Part shown: positions 35,829 to 44,115 of the stretch, piece after piece
Position numbering within the stretch: the first letter of the stretch is position 1
How the letters are laid out: each line of letters begins with the position of its first letter
NCBI RefSeq assembly: GCF_047123815.1
Contig: NZ_CP138920.1
Location: 992,001-1,056,000 of the forward strand
Source: Maricaulis sp017643475
GTDB lineage: Bacteria; Pseudomonadota; Alphaproteobacteria; Caulobacterales; Maricaulaceae
DNA length: 64,000 nucleotides
Direction of reading: 5' to 3'
Position numbers and translations under genes: made by a program
Notes under the pieces: generated by a model
What the model was told of the DNA's origin: nothing
Database searches by the model: none
What the model saw: the letters and a program-made list of their open reading frames with translations, nothing else

Positions 35829-36302
35829 TCACTGCGCCTGGTGGTCGGAAACCCGCAGGATCACACCATTGACCTCGTGCACATACAGCGTGGTTCCGGA
35901 CGCCGGGTCACTGGCATCGATCATCTCCGCCGCCCACTCGGTATCACCGAATTTCACCCGACCTCTTGCCGCAGCAAAATCACTCACAGCGACAACCCGC
36001 TGGCCGATCATGCGCTGGGAGCGGTCATTGAGACCGGTGCTGGCTCCGGCCTTGAGACGCGGACGCACCCAGCGGTCGCCTGCCCAGATCAGCGCGATCG
36101 AGGAGAAGGCAAAGAAAGTCAGCTGGAGGGTCCAGCTCGCGCCGATAAACTCCAGCGCGATGAAACCGGTCAGGAACGCTGCCGCAGCAGGCCAGAGGAG
36201 GTAGGTTGTGCCTGTCAGCAACTCCGCGATCAGGAGCACGCCGGCAATTGCCCACCATGCCCACAGGTTCAGCTTCTCAAGCAGTGAAACAATCGAATCC
36301 AT
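35829..36302 (-). CDS. NfeD-like membrane protein
   Basis: A 157-residue protein with two or three N-terminal membrane helices (AWWAIAGVLLIAELLTGTTYLLW and LQLTFFAFSSIALIWA) and a C-terminal OB-fold domain (MIGQRVVAVSDF, VKFGDTEWAAEM). This is the short NfeD form that pairs with an SPFH protein encoded directly upstream, as here. The pair is thought to organise membrane microdomains and protein quality control. Confidence 0.9.
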   Translation of the reverse strand: MDSIVSLLEKLNLWAWWAIAGVLLIAELLTGTTYLLWPAAAAFLTGFIALEFIGASWTLQLTFFAFSSIALIWAGDRWVRPRLKAGASTGLNDRSQRMIGQRVVAVSDFAAARGRVKFGDTEWAAEMIDASDPASGTTLYVHEVNGVILRVSDHQAQ

Positions 36303-36327
36303 ATCTGACCTCCTCTACCCGTTACAC

Positions 36328-37266
36328 TTATTCTTTGTGCGTGGCTTCGCTTACGGCCTTGTGCGCCGCCTTGCCCAGCTCACCCACACCGGTGATGGTC
36401 CCGATGATATTGGAGAACTCTGCCGGGATGATCACTGTCTTCTGCTGATCGCTGATTGCGAGATTGGCGAACGCATCGACATATTTCTGACCCAGGAAGT
36501 AGTTGATCGCGGAGACGTCACCCTTGCCGATCGCGTCAGAGACCATTTCGGTCGCCTTGGCTTCGGCTTCAGCTTCACGCTCGCGCGCCTCGGCATCGAG
36601 GAAGGCAGAGGCCTTGCGACCCTCGGCCTCGCGGATCGCCGCTTCCTTCTCACCTTCAGCCCGCAGGATCTGGGACTGTTTGGCGCCCTCGGCTTCCAGG
36701 ATCTCTGCACGCTTGAGACGCTCGGCCTTCATCTGGCGGGCCATGGCCTCGGTGATATCCATGGGCGGCGACAGGTCGCGGATCTCGATCCGGGTCACCT
36801 TTACACCCCAGGGGTTGGTCGCCGCATCGATCACGGACAGCAGGCGCGCATTGATCTCGTCCCGCTTGGACAGGGTTTCGTCGAGATCCATGGAACCGAC
36901 CACAGTCCGTACATTCGTCAGCGCCAGGTTGATGATGGCAAAGTCGAGATTGTCGACTTCATAGGCCGCGCGCGGCGCATCCATCACCTGGATGAAGACC
37001 ACGGCGTCGACCGAGACGGTCGCATTGTCCTTGGTGATCACATCCTGGTTGGGAACATCGAGAACACGCTCACGCATGTTCATCTTGTAACCAATGCCGT
37101 CCACGAACGGGACGATGAAGTGAAGACCGGGCGTAAGGGTCCGCGTGAAACGTCCGAAACGCTCCACCGTAAATTCCTGTCCCTGCGGTACTGTCTTGAT
37201 CACCGACATGATGATCGCCAGTGCGAGGAAAAACAGTACGGCTATGCCAATCAAACCGAAATCCAT
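36328..37266 (-). CDS. SPFH/Band 7 (stomatin-like, QmcA type) membrane protein
   Basis: A 312-residue protein with one N-terminal membrane helix (MDFGLIGIAVLFFLALAIIM), the SPFH domain (VPQGQEFTVERFGRFTRTL, VDAVVFIQVMDAPRAAYEV) and a long alanine/glutamate coiled coil (KSQILRAEGEKEAAIREAEG) that oligomerises. It lies 25 bases upstream of its usual NfeD partner. Confidence 0.93.
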   Translation of the reverse strand: MDFGLIGIAVLFFLALAIIMSVIKTVPQGQEFTVERFGRFTRTLTPGLHFIVPFVDGIGYKMNMRERVLDVPNQDVITKDNATVSVDAVVFIQVMDAPRAAYEVDNLDFAIINLALTNVRTVVGSMDLDETLSKRDEINARLLSVIDAATNPWGVKVTRIEIRDLSPPMDITEAMARQMKAERLKRAEILEAEGAKQSQILRAEGEKEAAIREAEGRKASAFLDAEAREREAEAEAKATEMVSDAIGKGDVSAINYFLGQKYVDAFANLAISDQQKTVIIPAEFSNIIGTITGVGELGKAAHKAVSEATHKE

Positions 37267-37295
37267 GCGGACCCTCCCATTAAGTCACGAGTTGT

Positions 37296-37793
37296 TTATG
37301 CGGACACGCTGTCGAGCTGTCCGAGAATGTGGTCGGCGGACGAGACCTTGAATTCGCCCGGAGCCTCGACATTCAGCTCGGACACTACGCCGTCCTTGAC
37401 CAGCATGGAGAAACGCTGCGCGCGCACACCCATGCCAAAACCGCTGCCGTCGAACTCGAGGCCAACGGCCTTGGCGAACTCGGCATTGCCGTCGGCCAGC
37501 ATCATCACATCTTCACCCGCCTTTTGGTCAGCGCCCCAGGCGCCCATGACGAAGACGTCGTTGACGGACATGCAGGCGATGGTGTCGACACCCTTGCCTT
37601 TGATGGCTGCGGCGTTCTCGACAAAGCCCGGCAGGTGCTTGGCCGAACAGGTCGGCGTGAACGCGCCTGGTACAGAGAACAGGGCAACAGTCTTGCCGGC
37701 AAAAACATCGGACGTGGACACCGGGGCTGGGCCATCGGCCGTCATCGTCATGAAAGTGGCCTCGGGGAGGCGGTCACCGACCTTGATCGTCAT
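37296..37793 (-). CDS. Peroxiredoxin of the Prx5 family
   Basis: A 165-residue thiol peroxidase. The peroxidatic Cys lies in VPGAFTPTCSAKHLPGF, the Prx5/hybrid Prx signature. DVMMLADGNAEFAKAVGL and the invariant Arg in GVRAQRFSMLV are also present. No resolving Cys is evident beyond one in IACMSVND, so reduction may use glutathione or glutaredoxin. It lies 29 bases ahead of the SPFH gene. Confidence 0.94.
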   Translation of the reverse strand: MTIKVGDRLPEATFMTMTADGPAPVSTSDVFAGKTVALFSVPGAFTPTCSAKHLPGFVENAAAIKGKGVDTIACMSVNDVFVMGAWGADQKAGEDVMMLADGNAEFAKAVGLEFDGSGFGMGVRAQRFSMLVKDGVVSELNVEAPGEFKVSSADHILGQLDSVSA

Positions 37794-37891
37794 GGTCTAT
37801 TCTCCTGAAGGTTTATTTATGCGTGCTTGCGCACTTTAAGATAGCGGGAACCCGGCTAGACGCATCCCCTATTTGAGGCGATCATGCCGGT

Positions 37892-38479
37892 ATGACTCGG
37901 AAAGATGATACGCTGACAGCCGACAGATATCTGGGAGGCAAGTTGTTGATCGCCTCCCCTTCTATCGGCGACCCGCGTTTCGATCGCACCGTCATCCTCA
38001 TGTGCGATCATTCCGAGGATCATGCAATGGGAATCGTACTGAACAAGCCTGTTGAAGGCCTCAGACTTCCATCCCTGCTGGAACAATTAGGCATCGAGGG
38101 CGAGCCCCATGCCCCGGACCGCGCCGTACTGGTGGGCGGACCGGTCGAACGAGATCGCGGTTTTGTTCTGCATAGCGCTGATTTCGAATCGAATGATTCG
38201 ACCCTGCCCGTAAGCGACACGATCGGGCTGACGGCGACCAAGGACGCGCTGGAGGCCATCGCCTCGCCCAGACCACCTCGCCGCAGCCTGCTCGCGCTGG
38301 GTTACTCCGGCTGGGGAGCTGGACAGTTGGAAGAGGAACTGGCCAGCAATGCCTGGTTTGTCGCAGATCCGGACGAGGACCTGATCTTTGCCGAAAGCGC
38401 TGACGACAAGTGGGAACGCGCCCTGGAGCTACTGGGCATCGACCTGGAACGCCTGTCCAGCCTCAGCGGCAATGCCTAG
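37892..38479 (+). CDS. YqgE/AlgH family protein
   Basis: A 195-residue cytoplasmic protein with the family features GGKLLIASPSIGDPRFDRTV, HAMGIVLNKP, VLVGGPVERDRGFVLHS and LALGYSGWGAGQLEEEL. The biochemical role of the family is unsettled. It is divergent from the peroxiredoxin gene with about 100 bases between. Its stop overlaps the EAL gene stop in CTAG. Confidence 0.93.
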   Translation: MTRKDDTLTADRYLGGKLLIASPSIGDPRFDRTVILMCDHSEDHAMGIVLNKPVEGLRLPSLLEQLGIEGEPHAPDRAVLVGGPVERDRGFVLHSADFESNDSTLPVSDTIGLTATKDALEAIASPRPPRRSLLALGYSGWGAGQLEEELASNAWFVADPDEDLIFAESADDKWERALELLGIDLERLSSLSGNA

Positions 38480-39609
38480 CTGGCGGCCCTGAACCGGCCT
38501 TCCAGTCCAGCCCCGATCAGTTCATACGCATCCTGCGGTGCCAGCGCGCCGGAATAGCGATAGCCCTGCGCAAAATCACAGCCGATCTCGGCCAGCAGGC
38601 TGGCGGTTTCGGCCGTCTCCACGCCTTCGGCGACGACCTTCATCTTGAAGTGTTTGGCCAACTGCACCACGGACTGCACCACAGTTGTCGCACTTTCATT
38701 CCCGATCATGGCGCGCACGAAATACTGGTCGACCTTGACCACATCAAAGGGCAGCATTTCCAGCCGCGCGAGCGAGGAATAGCCGGTTCCGAAATCATCC
38801 AGCGCCAGGGCAATGCCTGCTTCGGACAGACGCGCCATGGCGTCGGCCGCAGCGTCCGGATCGCGCATGATCTCGGTTTCGGCGATCTCCAGCTTGAAGA
38901 CACCGGCGGGCAGGCCGGCGCGTTCGACATAGGCAATGATGCGATCCTGGAAGCCGGGATCGACCAGCTCGCTGACCGAGACATTGGCCGCTACGAACAG
39001 ATCCTGTGCCTGAGGCGAACTCCGGCGCCAGGCCGAGAGATCATCCACCGCGTTGGAACGAATATTCGAGCTCAGCTTGCCCAGCTGATCGATATCATCC
39101 GCCATGGCCAGGAAATCCGGCGGAGCGAGCACACCAACACCCGGGCGACGCCAGCGGGCCAGCGCTTCGAAACCCACAAGGCTCTGCGTCTTCAGACAGA
39201 TGATCGGTTGGTAAAAGGCCAGCACCTCGCCCGCCTCCACAGCCCGCGCCAGGGCGTGCTCGTCGGCAATCCGGTTGGCCTTGTGGACCGTGTTCCCGGC
39301 CGGGATCATCAGACCGTCGACCCGCTCACCCTCACGCCGGGCACCGATCAGACGCACATAACTCAGCTGCTGGTCCAGACCGGTCAGGCGCACACGCACA
39401 TCGATCCGGCCCGCCGCCAGGTCCCGGCGCACCGCATCCTGGTCCGTCGGGCCCATGCGCGCGAGGAAGACCTCCAGCGTCAGGGTATCACCATTGAGGC
39501 CAAAGCGAGCTCGCTCGCCGGACAGGGTCACGGCGCCGGTCCCAGGATGGATGCTGAACGCCACCGCGCCCGCGGCTGCGGCACCGGCTTCAAACGGATC
39601 GGAACTCAT
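38476..39609 (-). CDS. EAL-domain cyclic-di-GMP phosphodiesterase
   Basis: A 377-residue soluble protein. About 110 N-terminal residues form a PAS-like domain. The EAL domain has GFEALARW, NVSVSEL, KLEIAETEIM, DDFGTGYSSL, VKVDQYFV and VVAEGVET, the metal and catalytic residues of an active phosphodiesterase. There is no GGDEF domain. It overlaps the upstream acetyltransferase gene by four bases. Confidence 0.9.
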   Translation of the reverse strand: MSSDPFEAGAAAAGAVAFSIHPGTGAVTLSGERARFGLNGDTLTLEVFLARMGPTDQDAVRRDLAAGRIDVRVRLTGLDQQLSYVRLIGARREGERVDGLMIPAGNTVHKANRIADEHALARAVEAGEVLAFYQPIICLKTQSLVGFEALARWRRPGVGVLAPPDFLAMADDIDQLGKLSSNIRSNAVDDLSAWRRSSPQAQDLFVAANVSVSELVDPGFQDRIIAYVERAGLPAGVFKLEIAETEIMRDPDAAADAMARLSEAGIALALDDFGTGYSSLARLEMLPFDVVKVDQYFVRAMIGNESATTVVQSVVQLAKHFKMKVVAEGVETAETASLLAEIGCDFAQGYRYSGALAPQDAYELIGAGLEGRFRAAS

Positions 39610-40184
39610 TTGCGCTCGTCAGTGCTGAGCAGGGCAAAACGATCATGATCACGCCACTCGCCAGCAATATTGAGGAAGGAACGCGAGCGCCCCTCGAACT
39701 GGAAGCCGACGCCCTCCAGCAATTTGCGGGAGGCATGGTTTTCCGGACGACAGGCCGCCTCGACACGATGCAGGCCCAGGGAATCGAAAGCGAAGCACAA
39801 GACACGTTTCACCGCGGCGCGGGTATAGCCCTTGCGGACATAGGGGCTGCCGACCCAGTAGCCGATATCCGCCGCCTGCAGCACGCCGCGCCGGACATTG
39901 TTCAGATTGCACGCGCCAAGCAGGACATCATCCTCCCGCCGCACGATGAAAAACGGATAGCCCAGACCGGACTGGCGGTCGGCCTGGTACCGCGCAATAC
40001 GGCGGCGGAACGCACCCTTGGACAATTCATCAACCGTCCAGGCCGGCTCCCAGGGTTCGGTGTGGGCGCGCGAGGCGCCGCGCAGCTTTGCCCAGGCATC
40101 ATAGTCCTCGAGCACGGGTGCCCGCAGCTTGATGCCCTGACCGAACAGGATGTCTTCTTCCGGATCATCGCGCCAAAGTGCCAC
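39606..40184 (-). CDS. GNAT acetyltransferase, RimJ/RimL type
   Basis: A 192-residue protein with the RimJ-like start (GIKLRAPVLEDYDAWAKLR), the acetyl-CoA loop YVRKGYTRAAVKRVL and the end motif ENHASRKLLEGVGFQFEG. Such enzymes acetylate N-termini of ribosomal proteins or other amines; the substrate here is unknown. The gene is coupled to the EAL gene by ATGA. Confidence 0.88.
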   Translation of the reverse strand: MALWRDDPEEDILFGQGIKLRAPVLEDYDAWAKLRGASRAHTEPWEPAWTVDELSKGAFRRRIARYQADRQSGLGYPFFIVRREDDVLLGACNLNNVRRGVLQAADIGYWVGSPYVRKGYTRAAVKRVLCFAFDSLGLHRVEAACRPENHASRKLLEGVGFQFEGRSRSFLNIAGEWRDHDRFALLSTDERK

Positions 40185-40245
40185 GCATCTCTCCCAATAC
40201 GGCGGGCTGTTACCCGCTCTTATAACATGTTTCGCCGAAGCGGGC

Positions 40246-40905
40246 TTATTGGCGACGCTTGAACAGCATCGCGGCGTAGACCGCCATCAGCGCGAGGGCC
40301 AGTCCGAACCAGGTCAGCGCATATCCAAAATGTTTGGAGGGAGGCGTCTGACTGAGGCTCGCCGGCATGCCACTGTCCTCACGGATCCAGACCGGCAGGA
40401 GCTGGTCCGGATCGATATCCAGGGCACGCGCCATTTCGATCCGGTCAAAGCTATACCACTGATTGGTATCTGCTTCGTTGCCAGGTGTGAACAGTCCTGC
40501 AGTGACCGCAGGCTCTGCCCGCCAGACGCGGGGACGGGAGACACGCTCGCCCTCGAGGGTCTCGAAAGCACTCTCAATAAGGATAAAGCGCTGTTTGCCG
40601 GTCTCGCAGTCAGCAACCCGCAAACTGCCCAGGCGCACCCAGCCGGGCTGGCCGCGCAGGGCATAGAGGCGCAATTCCTGTCCGGAAAGCGGCGCCGGCC
40701 CCGATACGCGCGGGCTGAACTGGCTGTCGCCCAGCGCGCAGACCGCCGCCTGGAAGCTGTCCGCCTCGCCACGCGCTTCATACTGGTCGATCAGCGTGCT
40801 CTTCCACGCCATGCGCTGCATCTGCCAGGTGCCAAGGCTCAGCAGGATTGCGAGAGAGGCGATCGTGAAAACAGTCAGCCAGATGGGGAAACGGGTCGGT
40901 GTCAT
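40246..40905 (-). CDS. surf1: SURF1 family cytochrome oxidase assembly protein
   Basis: A 219-residue protein with a membrane helix at each end (FTIASLAILLSLGTWQMQR and LTWFGLALALMAVYAAML) around a periplasmic domain. GTWQMQRMAWK and NQWYSFDRIEMA are family hallmarks. It helps load heme a into subunit I. Last gene of the oxidase cluster. Confidence 0.93.
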   Translation of the reverse strand: MTPTRFPIWLTVFTIASLAILLSLGTWQMQRMAWKSTLIDQYEARGEADSFQAAVCALGDSQFSPRVSGPAPLSGQELRLYALRGQPGWVRLGSLRVADCETGKQRFILIESAFETLEGERVSRPRVWRAEPAVTAGLFTPGNEADTNQWYSFDRIEMARALDIDPDQLLPVWIREDSGMPASLSQTPPSKHFGYALTWFGLALALMAVYAAMLFKRRQ

Positions 40906-40979
40906 GAGTGCCGGTCTAATCCGCCTTGGCTGGAAACACCAGCCGCTAGGATGTCGCGGGATTGTCCCACCAACAGCGG

Positions 40980-41342
40980 TCAGTCGTCCAGGCGTGCTTC
41001 CTGGGCATCGTGCTTGAACTGCAGGGCAAAGAGCACCCCCTTGAGCGGACGGATGCAGGCGATCGTGGCGATCGGGATCATCGGGAGCTGGATCAGCAAA
41101 TGCACCCAGATAGGTGGATGGTTGAAGGCGACGGCGACGAGCAGGAAAACCACCATCGCAAGAAAGCCGACAATGAAGAGGGCAAAAACCGATGCGCCAT
41201 CACCGACATCGGCATCCTCAAAAGAAACGCCGCAGGCATCACACCGCGGCGCTATCTTGAGCAGTCCGTTGAACATGGAACCCTCTCCGCATTTTGGACA
41301 ACGGCCGTGAAAGCCGGTCGCAAACGGAGAGGGATTGTCCAT
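40980..41342 (-). CDS. DUF983 membrane protein in the oxidase cluster
   Basis: A 120-residue protein with two CxxC motifs (GRCPKCGEG and RCDACGVSF), likely a zinc ribbon, followed by two membrane helices (VFALFIVGFLAMVVFLLVAV and LLIQLPMIPIATIACI). DUF983 proteins commonly sit between ctaE and surf1 in alphaproteobacteria. The role is unknown; assembly of the oxidase is an inference from context. Confidence 0.9.
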   Translation of the reverse strand: MDNPSPFATGFHGRCPKCGEGSMFNGLLKIAPRCDACGVSFEDADVGDGASVFALFIVGFLAMVVFLLVAVAFNHPPIWVHLLIQLPMIPIATIACIRPLKGVLFALQFKHDAQEARLDD

Positions 41343-41353
41343 GCAGTCTCGCC

Positions 41354-42205
41354 TTACTGGTAGACGACGTAGACGAAGGCGAACAGGAAGAGCCAGACCA
41401 CGTCGACGAAGTGCCAGTACCAGGCAGCGGCCTCGAGACCGAAATGCTTCTCCGGCGTGAAATGCCCGGCCATCAGGCGCAACAGGCAGACGGCGAGGAA
41501 GATGGTACCGATGATGACGTGTGCACCGTGGAAACCGGTCGCCATGTAGAAGGTGGAACCATAGAGGTTGCCGCCATCCGCCATGGAGAAGGCGAAGTGG
41601 GCTTCCTGGTACTCGTAGACCTGCAGTGCGGTGAAGCAGAGGCCCAGGATTACCGTGAACAACAGACCCAGCTTGGCGCCTTTGCGGTCATCGTGCTGCA
41701 GCGCGTGGTGCGCCCAGGTCACGGTGGTGCCGGAGAGCAGCAGGATGAGCGTGTTCATCAGCGGGATGTGCCACGGATCGAAAGTCTCGACACCGGCCGG
41801 CGGCCAGGTCGCGAGGCCCGGATCGAGACGCACCTCGTGGAAGATCGCGTATTCGAAAAATGCCCAGAACCAGGCAACGAAGAACATCACTTCGGAAGCG
41901 ATGAACATGATCATGCCGTAGCGCAGGTGGATATCGACAACCGGCGTGTGGTCACCCGCACGCGATTCCTTGATGACATCTGCCCACCAGCCGAACATCG
42001 TGATCAGCACGATGAGCAGGCCAATGAAGAAGCCCGCAGAGGCGTTCGGGCCGTAGAAGAAGGCCAGCGGGTGCTCGGCACCGACAAGTCCCTTCATCCA
42101 GGCGACCGCACCAACGGCCAGCAAAAAGGCGCCCAACGAGCCGACGAACGGCCACGGGGATGGGTCCACAAGGTGGTAGTCGTGCTTAACAGCCTGCCCA
42201 GCCAT
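41354..42205 (-). CDS. ctaE: Cytochrome c oxidase subunit III
   Basis: A 283-residue protein with seven membrane helices. It starts HDYHLVDPSPWPFVGSLGAF, and has VMFFVAWFWAFFEYA, TVTWAHHALQ and the end motif YWHFVDVVWLFLFAFVY. All are typical of aa3 subunit III. It lies 70 bases after ctaG. Confidence 0.97.
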   Translation of the reverse strand: MAGQAVKHDYHLVDPSPWPFVGSLGAFLLAVGAVAWMKGLVGAEHPLAFFYGPNASAGFFIGLLIVLITMFGWWADVIKESRAGDHTPVVDIHLRYGMIMFIASEVMFFVAWFWAFFEYAIFHEVRLDPGLATWPPAGVETFDPWHIPLMNTLILLLSGTTVTWAHHALQHDDRKGAKLGLLFTVILGLCFTALQVYEYQEAHFAFSMADGGNLYGSTFYMATGFHGAHVIIGTIFLAVCLLRLMAGHFTPEKHFGLEAAAWYWHFVDVVWLFLFAFVYVVYQ

Positions 42206-42275
42206 CGCGAATCTCCTGCGATATCAAATCAGCCAATTGGCCCGGTGATACCCGGACACGGCGAAAGGTTCAATG

Positions 42276-42803
42276 CTAAGGCGCGGCGTCGCTGGAAGCG
42301 GACGCAGCACCATCGGTTTCAAAGAAGGTGTAAGAGAGGGTGAAGGCGCTCACATCGTCCATGCGGCGCTCGTCATCGATCAGCGGATCGACAAAGAACA
42401 GCACGGGCATGTCCATGCTCTCGCCCGGCTCCAGCGTCTGCTCGGTGAAACAGAAACACTGGATCTTGGAGAAATACAGCGCGGCCTTGTAGGGCGCGAC
42501 ATTATAGGAGGCGATACCGGTGACCGGCTGGTCCGACGTATTCGTCGCGCGGTAATAGGCCAGCCCGCTCTCGCCGACACGCACGGTCAGCGAACGCTGC
42601 AGCGGCTCGAACGTCCACGGCATCTCACGCTCGGTATTGGCGTCGAAATAGACCGTGACTTCACGCTCGAGGATTTCGCCGGCCTCGCCCACAGCCACCT
42701 GCGTCGTACCGCCGTAACCGGTCACGCGGCAGAACAGGTCATACAGCGGCACCGCTGCAAAGGCAGCGCCCACCATGGTCAGGGCGCCAAAGGCAGCCAT
42801 CAC
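42276..42803 (-). CDS. ctaG: Cytochrome c oxidase assembly protein CtaG (Cox11); true start uncertain
   Basis: Copper chaperone for the CuB site. One membrane helix (ALTMVGAAFAAVPLYDLFCRV) anchors a periplasmic domain with the copper-binding CFCF in FSKIQCFCFTEQTL. From GTG 42803 the protein has 175 residues, but the frame stays open upstream for IRLPQDKNTRVAV, which looks like the conserved cytosolic N-terminus. Before a stop at 42852-42854 that stretch contains only ATC ATC (42842-42837) as a possible start. Either a short form is used or a rare ATC start. Confidence 0.9.
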   Translation of the reverse strand: MMAAFGALTMVGAAFAAVPLYDLFCRVTGYGGTTQVAVGEAGEILEREVTVYFDANTEREMPWTFEPLQRSLTVRVGESGLAYYRATNTSDQPVTGIASYNVAPYKAALYFSKIQCFCFTEQTLEPGESMDMPVLFFVDPLIDDERRMDDVSAFTLSYTFFETDGAASASSDAAP

Positions 42804-42843
42804 GGCAACACGGGTGTTCTTGTCTTGCGGAAGGCGGATGATC

Positions 42844-43116
42844 CTATCCCCCTACATTCTGGCTGAGACGGGTGACCGTCACCAGGAAAACCACAACCAT
42901 GAAGCCAATCAGGCTCCAGGCGATGGCGATATTGCGCTTCTTGCGCGCGGCGAGTTGTTCCTCGGTCAGGCTGACACTCTCACCGGAAGGCTGGCCTTCG
43001 CGGTGATGGAACCCGAAATTCTCACTGGCCGGCGCGCCGGAACTGTCGAGACGCTCCGGAGCAGTCTCGTCATTCGTGTTGTCACCAGTCGTGTCGGAAC
43101 CGTTTTCGGGGGCCAT
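42844..43116 (-). CDS. Small CoxF-like membrane protein of the oxidase cluster
   Basis: A 90-residue protein: a polar 50-residue N-terminus, then a basic stretch (QLAARKKRNIAIAW) and one membrane helix (SLIGFMVVVFLVTVTRL). A small single-helix protein between ctaB and ctaG matches the position and shape of CoxF in rhizobia. The start overlaps the ctaB stop in TAATG, indicating translational coupling. Confidence 0.75.
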   Translation of the reverse strand: MAPENGSDTTGDNTNDETAPERLDSSGAPASENFGFHHREGQPSGESVSLTEEQLAARKKRNIAIAWSLIGFMVVVFLVTVTRLSQNVGG

Positions 43117-44108
43117 TACAAGTTTACTCCGGGAACTGCCCAATAAGCATCAAATGCGTGCTCAACAATCAATGCGGCAAAAAGGACCGTCAGATAGCCG
43201 ATCGAGAAAGCGAACAGGTCGCGGGCGGCCTTGTCGCCGGCGCGAACGGCATAGAGCGCGCCGTCTTCAGCGGAACCGGCCTCGCCGGCCCGGGAATTAT
43301 AGATACGCCAGGCCAGAAGCAGGAAAAGCGCGCCACCGCCAAGCGATGTCGCTGCATAGACCAGCCCGCCCAGGCCCGTCAGCACCGGCGCTCCGGCAAA
43401 AACGACCAGAACAATCGAATAGAGCAGGATCTGCAGACGGGTGGACTTGGCGCCCTTGGCGACGGGCATCATCGGTACATTGGCCGCGGCATAGTCGCCG
43501 GACTTGTACAGGGCCAGGGCCCAGGAATGCGGCGGCGTCCACAGGAAGATGATCATGAACAGGATCACCGCATCCAGCGAGATCTCACCGGTCGCAATCA
43601 CCCAGCCGATCATCGGCGGGAAGGCACCGGCCGCACCACCAATGACGATATTCTGCGGCGTCGAGCGCTTGAGGATCATCGTGTAGATGACGGCGTAGAA
43701 GAAGATCGAGAAGGCCAGCAGGCCGGCCGCCAGATAATTGGCCGCCAGGGCCATCATCAGCACAGACAGGATGGAAGCCACCAGGCCCATGCCATAGGCA
43801 TTGGAGATGGACACCGCACCGCGCGGCACCGGGCGCTTTTGCGTGCGCTTCATGGTGGCATCGATATCGGCGTCATAAGCCATGTTGAGCGCGCCAGCCG
43901 CGCCCGCCCCGATGGCCAGGGACACAATCGAGATCAGCGCCAGGAAAGGATCGACATCCGTCGGCGCTGCGATGAGCCCCGCAAAGGCGGTGAAGACGAC
44001 GAGCGTCATCACCCTGGGTTTCATCAGGTCAAAATAGTCGCGGGGCGAGGCTGTTGAAACAGCCTCGCCCTCTGCGCGATGAACGCTTGAGTTCGTCGAG
44101 TGGTCCAA
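43116..44108 (-). CDS. ctaB: Protoheme IX farnesyltransferase (heme O synthase)
   Basis: A 330-residue membrane prenyltransferase that converts heme B to heme O for the oxidase. The first Asp-rich motif is NMAYDADIDATMKRTQKRP; the second region is SGDYAAANVPMMPV. About eight to nine membrane helices are visible. It lies seven bases after ctaD. Confidence 0.96.
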   Translation of the reverse strand: MDHSTNSSVHRAEGEAVSTASPRDYFDLMKPRVMTLVVFTAFAGLIAAPTDVDPFLALISIVSLAIGAGAAGALNMAYDADIDATMKRTQKRPVPRGAVSISNAYGMGLVASILSVLMMALAANYLAAGLLAFSIFFYAVIYTMILKRSTPQNIVIGGAAGAFPPMIGWVIATGEISLDAVILFMIIFLWTPPHSWALALYKSGDYAAANVPMMPVAKGAKSTRLQILLYSIVLVVFAGAPVLTGLGGLVYAATSLGGGALFLLLAWRIYNSRAGEAGSAEDGALYAVRAGDKAARDLFAFSIGYLTVLFAALIVEHAFDAYWAVPGVNL

Positions 44109-44115
44109 GATCTAC

